Assembly (NCBI GenBank): GCA_023255235.1
Contig: JALRJA010000437.1
Coordinates: forward strand, 1 to 5,954
From: Flaviramulus sp.
GTDB lineage: Bacteria; Bacteroidota; Bacteroidia; Flavobacteriales; Flavobacteriaceae
DNA: 5,954 bases
Reading direction: 5' to 3'
Shown here in pieces: positions 1 through 4,584 of the stretch (the first letter of the stretch is position 1; every line of letters begins with the position of its first letter). The translations under genes and the position numbers were made by a program. The notes under the pieces are model-generated. The model ran no database searches. It worked only from the letters and a program-made list of their open reading frames with translations, and was not told the origin of the DNA.

Positions 1-296
1 AAATCAAATTCTATATATCTAGAAACATTTATAATATACTGCCGCATAAAAAAAGTAAGAATAGCACCAATTAAAGCAGCACCTATTATATATAAAATAG
101 CTTCGGTGAGTTGTGTGTTGAATACCGTTTTGGATATATTATTTTTTGAAAAATTCTCAATTACAACAAAAATTTGTTTTACATAGCGTGGCGTATAAAG
201 TAAAAACAACCTAGCAACTATGGTGATAAAAATACCCACTATAAGTTGCGTTTTATATTTTATAAAATACTTGTTTAAATGTTGCAATTCTTTCAT
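1..296 (-). CDS. ABC exporter, N-terminal membrane part (partial, runs off left edge)
   Basis: Reading minus from the ATG at 296 gives an open frame of 98 codons to the window edge, beginning MKELQHLNKYFIKYKTQL. Two hydrophobic segments, about residues 17-36 and 66-87, fit the first two helices of a type-I ABC exporter membrane domain. The segment RQYIINVSRYIEFD after the second helix resembles the coupling region of fused permease/ATPase (YheI/MsbA-like) transporters in Flavobacteriaceae, which often lie next to nusB. The ATPase domain would be beyond the edge, so Walker motifs cannot be checked and the substrate is unknown. The start is supported by a TATATTTG -7 box 22 bases upstream. The assignment rests on the recalled family N-terminus and on gene context. 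Confidence 0.8.
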   Translation of the reverse strand, partial: MKELQHLNKYFIKYKTQLIVGIFITIVARLFLLYTPRYVKQIFVVIENFSKNNISKTVFNTQLTEAILYIIGAALIGAILTFFMRQYIINVSRYIEFD

Positions 297-318
297 GTAG
301 CGAGTAAAAATAGAAACG

Positions 319-326
319 CAAATATA
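319..326 (-). promoter_or_regulatory. -7 promoter box for the ABC exporter gene
   Basis: The minus strand reads TATATTTG here, a full match to the Bacteroidota -7 consensus TAnnTTTG. It lies 22 bases upstream of the ATG at 296, so the leader would be very short. I found no clear TTG -33 element at the expected spacing. Confidence 0.6.
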
Positions 327-441
327 GGGTATTAATGATAATTAAATGCCTCACTCCCTTAAAAACAAGTTGTTAAATAACGACAAAAAAACAGCTTGTA
401 ATTAAAATAAAAAAATCATGTAGTTTATTTAAATATAATTA

Positions 442-449
442 TATTTTTG
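442..449 (+). promoter_or_regulatory. -7 promoter box for nusB and downstream genes
   Basis: TATTTTTG matches TAnnTTTG and is followed by about 58 bases of leader before the nusB start. The expected -33 TTG is not evident 17-23 bases upstream. The box faces away from the divergent ABC exporter promoter in the same 208-bp spacer, and the spacer holds no other recognisable element. Confidence 0.55.
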
Positions 450-507
450 CAGCATAATTAAGCATGTGAAATGTTCCTTTTTATAAATTTTTAAGTTCTT
501 TGTAATG

Positions 508-1452
508 ATGTTAAATAGAAGACATATTCGTGTTAAAGTAATGCAAACCCTGTATGCTTTTAAAGGAAGTGAGAGTGATGATTTTAGTAACGATCAAAAA
601 TTTTTGCTATCTAGTATAGATAATATGTATAACTTGTATTTATTATTGTTGTCTTTATTGATTGAAGTTCAAAAACGAGCCGAAACCAATTTACATAAGA
701 AACAAAACAAACACTTAGCAACAAAAGAAGATAAAAACCCAAATCGGAAGTTTGTAGATAATCAGCTATTAAAACTTATAACTGAAAATATACAGCTAAA
801 AAACAAGTTTAAAAAGCATCAAATTACTAATTGGGTTTTAGATAACGAATATGTAGAGATCATATTTAAAGCCATAACATCTAGTAGTATATATAAAGAC
901 TACATGAGAACTAGAGTGTCTAATTTTAATGAAGATAAAGCCTTTATTATTGAAATTTACAAAGAAATTATTGCACCAAACGATAAGCTTTACGAGTATT
1001 TAGAAGATAAAAATTTAACATGGTTAGACGATTTACCTACCGTAAATACCACAATTTTAAAATTATTAAGAAAAGCTAAAGAGACCTCTTCAGATAGTTT
1101 TTTTACTCCCGATCTCTATAAAGATATTGACGATAAACAATTTGCTATAGATTTATTTAAAAAAACCCTGCTAAATAAAGCAGCCATAAATGATGAAATT
1201 GAGCAAAAAACTCAAAATTGGGATTCAGAGCGTATTGCTAATGTAGATTATGTATTGCTACAAATGGCTATATGTGAGTTTAACAACTTTCATTCTATAC
1301 CTGTAAAAGTTACTATTAATGAGTATTTAGAAATTTCAAAAGAATATTCTACACCTAAAAGTAGCATCTTTATTAACGGTATTTTAGATAAATTGGTCAA
1401 AGAATATGAGGCATCTGGCACATTAAAAAAAGAGGGTAGAGGTTTGCAATAG
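508..1452 (+). CDS. nusB: Transcription antitermination factor NusB (long Bacteroidota form)
   Basis: NusB binds boxA RNA with NusE (ribosomal protein S10) and helps RNA polymerase read through rRNA operons. The last ~110 residues carry the NusB fold: NWDSERIANVDYVLLQMAI, then IPVKVTINEYLEISKEY and SSIFINGILDKLV, which align with E. coli NusB (IALYEL, VPYKVAINEAIELAK, KFVNGVLDK). The protein is about 314 residues against 139 in E. coli. The extra N-terminal region begins LNRRHIRVKVMQTLYAF, which itself resembles a NusB N-terminus, and then runs through a long charged helical stretch. This long form is usual in Bacteroidota. Tandem ATGs lie at 505 and 508; I chose 508 because relatives typically begin MLNRRHIR. 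It is probably the first gene of a unit with the DUF1573 gene and yajC. Confidence 0.96.
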   Translation: MLNRRHIRVKVMQTLYAFKGSESDDFSNDQKFLLSSIDNMYNLYLLLLSLLIEVQKRAETNLHKKQNKHLATKEDKNPNRKFVDNQLLKLITENIQLKNKFKKHQITNWVLDNEYVEIIFKAITSSSIYKDYMRTRVSNFNEDKAFIIEIYKEIIAPNDKLYEYLEDKNLTWLDDLPTVNTTILKLLRKAKETSSDSFFTPDLYKDIDDKQFAIDLFKKTLLNKAAINDEIEQKTQNWDSERIANVDYVLLQMAICEFNNFHSIPVKVTINEYLEISKEYSTPKSSIFINGILDKLVKEYEASGTLKKEGRGLQ

Positions 1453-1610
1453 TATATTTTGCAGCGTTGTTTAGTGCAGAAATTGAAGCGTAAATTAATA
1501 GAAATGCTAACCAAAAGTATAACAAATTTCTGTTAAGAAAGCAACAAAAATTTTTAATAGATTAAATAATTACTATTTTTACAAACCCTAAATAATTTAA
1601 AATAAATATC
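1453..1610 (+). other. Spacer between nusB and the DUF1573 gene
   Basis: These 158 AT-rich bases hold no ORF or convincing hairpin terminator. Two near-misses to a -7 box are present: TA-N3-TTTG at 1453-1461 (one base too long) and TATTTTTA at 1574-1581 (last base wrong). Neither has a TTG at the right spacing, so read-through from nusB is the simpler reading, though a weak internal promoter cannot be excluded. Confidence 0.4.
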
Positions 1611-2096
1611 ATGAAAAAAATCGTATTAATTTTTAGCGTAATTAGCGTAATCACCTTGTTGTCATGTAAAGAAAATGCAGCCAAAAAAATAGAAGAAAAC
1701 AAATTAGCAGAAGCTGCTTTGCGTGATGCTAGTGCATCAAAATTTCCAAAAATAGAATTTGATAAAACTGAACACGATTTTGGTGAGATTCAAGCAAACT
1801 CTTCTGTAGAAACAGTTTTTAAATACAAAAACACAGGCGATGCACCTTTGGTAATTACCGATATTAAAAGTTCTTGTGGATGTACAGTACCTCAAGATTG
1901 GAGTAGAAAACCTTTAGAACCAGGAGAGGAAGGACACTTTACAGTTAAATTTAACGGATCTGGAACCAATAAAGTAAGTAAAACAGTAACAGTTACTGCC
2001 AATACTGAAAAAGGTACAGAGGTTGTTAAAATTTCGGCATTTGTTAAACCAAACGCCAACAAAACAACAATGATTAACTCACAAATAAATAACTAA
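1611..2096 (+). CDS. DUF1573 domain lipoprotein
   Basis: The 161-residue product starts with a lipoprotein signal, MKKIVLIFSVISVITLLSC, with lipidated Cys at residue 19, followed by a short charged helical linker (20-45). Residues about 46-146 form a DUF1573 domain, an Ig-like/ASH-type beta-sandwich. Its hallmarks are visible: FDKTEHDFGEI (50-60), YKNTGDAPLVI (72-82), the SSCGCT block (87-92) and a LEPGEEG turn (102-108). The molecular role of DUF1573 proteins is not established; many Bacteroidota encode several at the cell envelope. In flavobacteria this gene commonly sits between nusB and yajC, as here. Its stop overlaps the yajC start by one base (TAATG), which implies translational coupling. 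Pairing with an export factor fits an envelope role, but that is inference. Confidence 0.94.
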   Translation: MKKIVLIFSVISVITLLSCKENAAKKIEENKLAEAALRDASASKFPKIEFDKTEHDFGEIQANSSVETVFKYKNTGDAPLVITDIKSSCGCTVPQDWSRKPLEPGEEGHFTVKFNGSGTNKVSKTVTVTANTEKGTEVVKISAFVKPNANKTTMINSQINN

Positions 2097-2386
2097 TGGG
2101 AGAAGGTGGAATAGGTAGTTTATTACCTTTTATATTAATGTTTGTAGTAGTGTATTTCTTTATGATTGCACCACAAATGAAACGTGCAAAAAAAGAAAAG
2201 AAATTTATTGCAGAACTAAAACGAGGCGATAAAGTAGTAACCAAAAGCGGTTTGCACGGTAAAATAGCCGACTTAAATGATAAAGATAACAGCTGTGTTA
2301 TTGAAACTATGGCTGGAAAATTAAAGTTTGAACGTTCTGCCATTTCTTTGGAAATGAGTTCAAAACTTAACACTCCAGCAAAATAA
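2096..2386 (+). CDS. yajC: Preprotein translocase subunit YajC
   Basis: YajC is a small single-pass inner-membrane protein that associates with SecDF and the SecYEG translocon. The 96-residue product has the family layout: a short N-terminus, one membrane helix at about residues 8-25 (SLLPFILMFVVVYFFMI), the APQMKRAKKEKK junction (family consensus RPQ followed by basic residues) and a cytosolic beta-rich domain with LKRGDKVVTKSGLHGKI (41-57). Length is normal. The ATG at 2096 shares its A with the stop of the DUF1573 gene, so expression is probably coupled. The gene ends 14 bases before a strong hairpin that closes the unit. Confidence 0.97.
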   Translation: MGEGGIGSLLPFILMFVVVYFFMIAPQMKRAKKEKKFIAELKRGDKVVTKSGLHGKIADLNDKDNSCVIETMAGKLKFERSAISLEMSSKLNTPAK

Positions 2387-2400
2387 CAGTACTAAACGAC

Positions 2401-2440
2401 GTGTGTAAACTTTAGCGTTTTTAACCCAAAGTTTACACAC
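2401..2440. terminator. Hairpin between convergent genes, probable bidirectional terminator
   Basis: The arms GTGTGTAAACTTT (2401-2413) and AAAGTTTACACAC (2428-2440) form a perfect 13-bp stem around a 14-base loop. The stem can be extended by AACG/CGTT (2395-2398 with 2441-2444) past a two-base bulge. It lies between the stops of yajC and the minus-strand cyclotransferase gene. Neither side has a proper T-run, so it is not a textbook intrinsic terminator; it may also stabilise the 3' ends of both mRNAs. Confidence 0.75.
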
Positions 2441-2446
2441 CGTTAT

Positions 2447-3481
2447 TTACTTTGAGATAATTTCAATCTCAAATAACTTATCCCAGCGTTTTCCGGTAAC
2501 AAAAATAGTTTTTGTTTTTGGGTTGTAGGCTATGCCATTTAGCACATCTAAACCAGCGTGTTGTGTTACCAGTTTTTTAAGTGGCGAAAAATCTATAACA
2601 CCAACAACAGCACCGTTTTTTGGGTTAATAATGGCTACACCATCTTTTTGATAACGGTTGGCATAAATATAGCCACCAATCCATTCCATTTCATTAATGC
2701 CAACAATTTTTCCTTTATTTGTGTAAACCTGAATAAACTCTTCTTCAACTAACGTATCGGGGTTTAAAAGCCATATTTTTTCAGTTCCATCACTTTTGTA
2801 AATTATATTGTTGTTATTACATAAGCCCCAACCTTCTTTGCTATTACCATATTTAAAACTACTTAATTTTTCAAAAGTATTTACATCATACACAAACCCT
2901 TTATCTTCTTTCCAGGTTAGTTGATACACTTTATTGTTTAAAATGGTTAAACCTTCTCCAAAATAGTCGTCGGCCAAATTGATGCTTTTTATAATGTTAC
3001 CAGTTTTATAATCTATTTTCCGCAATTTAGATTCTTTATATTGACCAGTACTTTCATAAATGGTATCGTTTAAAAACTCAATACCTTGCGTATAAGAAGT
3101 AATATCATGTGGGTATTCATTAATAACATTATAGGTGTAAACTACGGGTAAGTTGCTGTTTAAAATAGTTATGCTTGTATTTATTATGTTTTTTTGATTG
3201 TTAAAATATACCACAGCTTCAATAGTTTGTTTTCCTAATTTAACATTTTCTAAAACTAAACTGTTTTCAATTTTATTGTTGTTTAGATAATATAAAACCG
3301 AGTCTATAGTATGTTTTTTTTTGTTTTCAATAGATAGTTTTAAGGTTTTATCATTAGAAATATTGCCTTTTTCGGCATTGGTAATTATTGAAAACACACT
3401 TTTTTTATTTCCAGAATTAGAACCACAAGATAAAAATAGGGTACTTAAAAAAATGATTGTTAGGTAGTTGAATGTACTCAT
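2447..3481 (-). CDS. Glutaminyl-peptide cyclotransferase family lipoprotein (plant/bacterial type)
   Basis: This family converts N-terminal glutamine of peptides to pyroglutamate with release of ammonia, on a five-bladed beta-propeller. I place the start at the ATG at 3481, not the in-frame ATG at 3574, because it gives a lipoprotein signal MSTFNYLTIIFLSTLFLSC with Cys19; the longer version would overlap the SRP RNA and its promoter. The mature protein (344 aa in total) has a beta-rich, possibly Ig-like N-terminal region (about 25-110), then the cyclotransferase domain: YTQGIEF (130-136), YESTGQY (142-148), YFGEGLTIL (173-181), KEGWGL (215-220), SDGT (230-233), NEMEW (263-267), LNGIAY (314-319) and TGKRWDKLFEI (329-339). 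These blocks follow the family order with no break. Its targets here are unknown; lipidation implies action at the envelope. It converges on yajC. Confidence 0.9.
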   Translation of the reverse strand: MSTFNYLTIIFLSTLFLSCGSNSGNKKSVFSIITNAEKGNISNDKTLKLSIENKKKHTIDSVLYYLNNNKIENSLVLENVKLGKQTIEAVVYFNNQKNIINTSITILNSNLPVVYTYNVINEYPHDITSYTQGIEFLNDTIYESTGQYKESKLRKIDYKTGNIIKSINLADDYFGEGLTILNNKVYQLTWKEDKGFVYDVNTFEKLSSFKYGNSKEGWGLCNNNNIIYKSDGTEKIWLLNPDTLVEEEFIQVYTNKGKIVGINEMEWIGGYIYANRYQKDGVAIINPKNGAVVGVIDFSPLKKLVTQHAGLDVLNGIAYNPKTKTIFVTGKRWDKLFEIEIISK

Positions 3482-3501
3482 TTTAGATTTTAAATTTACA
3501 G

Positions 3502-3508
3502 CAAGATA
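3502..3508 (-). promoter_or_regulatory. Possible -7 box for the cyclotransferase gene
   Basis: The minus strand reads TATCTTG, one T short of TAnnTTTG, 20 bases upstream of the chosen ATG at 3481. That spacing resembles the ABC exporter promoter in this window. There is no TTG at -33, so this is tentative. Confidence 0.3.
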
Positions 3509-3534
3509 TTTATTTATTATGAGTAAAAAAAACA

Positions 3535-3564
3535 TTGTAAAAATTTTAAAAGGTTGTATCTTTG
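3535..3564 (+). promoter_or_regulatory. Promoter of the SRP RNA gene
   Basis: A TTG (-33 element) at 3535-3537 is followed after exactly 19 bases by TATCTTTG (3557-3564), matching the Bacteroidota pattern TTG-N17-23-TAnnTTTG. The predicted RNA 5' end (about 3568-3570) lies 4-6 bases after the -7 box. This is the best promoter in the window, as expected for an abundant stable RNA. Confidence 0.88.
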
Positions 3565-3567
3565 CAT

Positions 3568-3665
3568 AAGGCAAGTCCTACACAACCAGCTCCTGTTGAA
3601 TCCTCCAGGTCGGGAACGAAGCAAAGGTAGATGGTCGTAGCGGTGTGATGTAGGTAGCTTGCCTT
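3568..3665 (+). ncRNA. ffs: Signal recognition particle RNA, bacterial small (4.5S) type
   Basis: This is the RNA scaffold of SRP, which binds Ffh and targets nascent membrane and secreted proteins to FtsY and the Sec translocon. The near-invariant domain IV block is present at 3607-3623: AGGTC, a GGAA tetraloop (3613-3616) and GAAGCA. The pair closing the tetraloop is G-C (3612/3617) where E. coli has C-G, a compensated swap. The RNA folds as one rod: AAGGCAAG (3568-3575) pairs with CTTGCCTT (3658-3665), and CCTACA (3577-3582) with TGTAGG (3649-3654). Length is about 98 nt, normal for the small form without an Alu domain. It has its own promoter and ends in a T-run. Exact ends are inferred. 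Confidence 0.96.
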
Positions 3666-3670
3666 TTTTT
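3656..3670 (+). terminator. Intrinsic terminator of the SRP RNA
   Basis: The 3' strand of the outer SRP RNA stem (CTTGCC, 3658-3663) runs straight into seven Ts at 3664-3670. The closing helix of the RNA and the T-run together make a standard intrinsic terminator. Confidence 0.8.
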
Positions 3671-3722
3671 GTGCCTTTTAGTTTCCTAAATATGCCTATA
3701 TTTAAACTCCAAAAAAAGTATA
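3671..3722 (+). other. Spacer between SRP RNA and the SDR gene
   Basis: This short AT-rich spacer contains TATATTTA at 3697-3704, one base off the TAnnTTTG -7 box, with a TTG at 3669-3671 whose 25-base spacing is too long. The SDR gene therefore has either a weak promoter here or relies on SRP RNA read-through. A purine-rich AAAAAAAGTA precedes the ATG; no Shine-Dalgarno is seen, which is common in this phylum. Confidence 0.3.
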
Positions 3723-4526
3723 ATGAATAAAGTTGTTTTAATAACTGGCGGTTCGTCTGGAATAGGTAAATCTATTGGTGAGTTTTTAACCAATAAAGGG
3801 TTTACAGTTTATGGCACAAGCCGAAATCCCAATAACTACAAAGACAGCCGTTTTCCTATTTTAGCTTTAGATGTTAATAAGGTTGAAACTATTTTGCAGG
3901 CTGTTGAAAAAATTATTTCAAACGAAAGCAGATTAGATATTTTAATTAATAACGCTGGTGCTGGTATTACCGGACCAATTGAAGAAATACCAGAAATTGA
4001 AATTAAAAATAATTTCGAAACCAATTTTTTTGGACCAATTAATGTTATTAAAGCTGTATTGCCACAAATGCGTAAACAACAATTTGGTTTAATTATTAAT
4101 ATTACGTCTATAGCTGGTTATATGGGATTGCCTTACAGAGGCATTTATAGTGCCAGTAAAGGTGCTTTAGAGCTTTTAACAGAAGCTTACAGGATAGAAT
4201 TAAAAAGTTTTAATATTTCTGTAACTAATCTAGCTCCTGGTGATTTTGCAACCAATATTGCAGCAGGTCGTTATCATGCACCTTTGCATGACAGTTCGCC
4301 ATACAAAATACCTTACGGAAAAACCTTAGAGTTAATGAACACCCATGTTAAAAATGGAGGGAATCCTAACATGGTAGCTAAGAAAGTTTATAAAATTATA
4401 AACACCAAAAACCCAAAAGGGCATTATAAAGTAGGTGCGTTTATGCAAAAATTTTCTGTTGTTTTAAAACAAATATTACCAGATACAGTCTATGAAAGAC
4501 TACTTATGAAACACTACAAATTATAA
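3723..4526 (+). CDS. Short-chain dehydrogenase/reductase (classical SDR), substrate unknown
   Basis: This is an NAD(P)(H)-dependent oxidoreductase with a Rossmann fold, 267 residues, the usual length for a classical SDR. The cofactor motif TGGSSGIG is at 8-15. Arg34 after the second strand (GTSR) suggests a preference for NADP(H). NNAG is at 76-79, and the catalytic tetrad is complete: Asn101, Ser129, Tyr142 and Lys146 (YSASK). PG at 172-173 with Thr177 starts the substrate loop. The C-terminal ~80 residues (HAPLHDSSPY onward) vary in the family and set the substrate, so I cannot name one. There is no signal peptide or membrane helix, so it is cytosolic. It stands alone between SRP RNA and a convergent gene, so context gives no pathway. 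Confidence 0.96.
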   Translation: MNKVVLITGGSSGIGKSIGEFLTNKGFTVYGTSRNPNNYKDSRFPILALDVNKVETILQAVEKIISNESRLDILINNAGAGITGPIEEIPEIEIKNNFETNFFGPINVIKAVLPQMRKQQFGLIINITSIAGYMGLPYRGIYSASKGALELLTEAYRIELKSFNISVTNLAPGDFATNIAAGRYHAPLHDSSPYKIPYGKTLELMNTHVKNGGNPNMVAKKVYKIINTKNPKGHYKVGAFMQKFSVVLKQILPDTVYERLLMKHYKL

Positions 4527-4584
4527 TTTTTTATTGCTAAAAAAATCATTTTTGCTAACTAGTTTAAGCTTAAAAAATACGGGG
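4527..4584. other. Convergent spacer after the SDR gene
   Basis: Only a weak hairpin is visible: an A-run and a T-run with GC at each base (4536-4555), preceded on plus by TTTTTT. A 12-bp palindrome TTTAAGCTTAAA sits at 4563-4574. Either could help termination of the two converging genes, but neither is convincing. Confidence 0.3.

Noticed and set aside
1290..1514. Minus-strand ORF of 74 codons opposite the end of nusB
   Set aside because: It is antisense to the conserved NusB core and its product shows no recognisable motif.
2074..2373. Minus-strand ORF of 99 codons opposite yajC
   Set aside because: It lies entirely opposite a well-identified gene and has no family features.
2558..2752. 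Plus-strand ORF of 64 codons inside the cyclotransferase gene
   Set aside because: It is a shadow frame opposite conserved propeller motifs.
3482..3574. Upstream in-frame extension of the cyclotransferase to an ATG at 3574
   Set aside because: It would overlap the SRP RNA and its promoter and bury the lipoprotein signal that starts at 3481.
3836..4024. Minus-strand ORF of 62 codons inside the SDR gene
   Set aside because: It is antisense to the NNAG region of a clear SDR and shows no features of its own.
4563..4574. Palindrome TTTAAGCTTAAA as a regulatory site or terminator
   Set aside because: It is short and AT-rich, lies between convergent gene ends and has no loop or T-run, so chance is sufficient.
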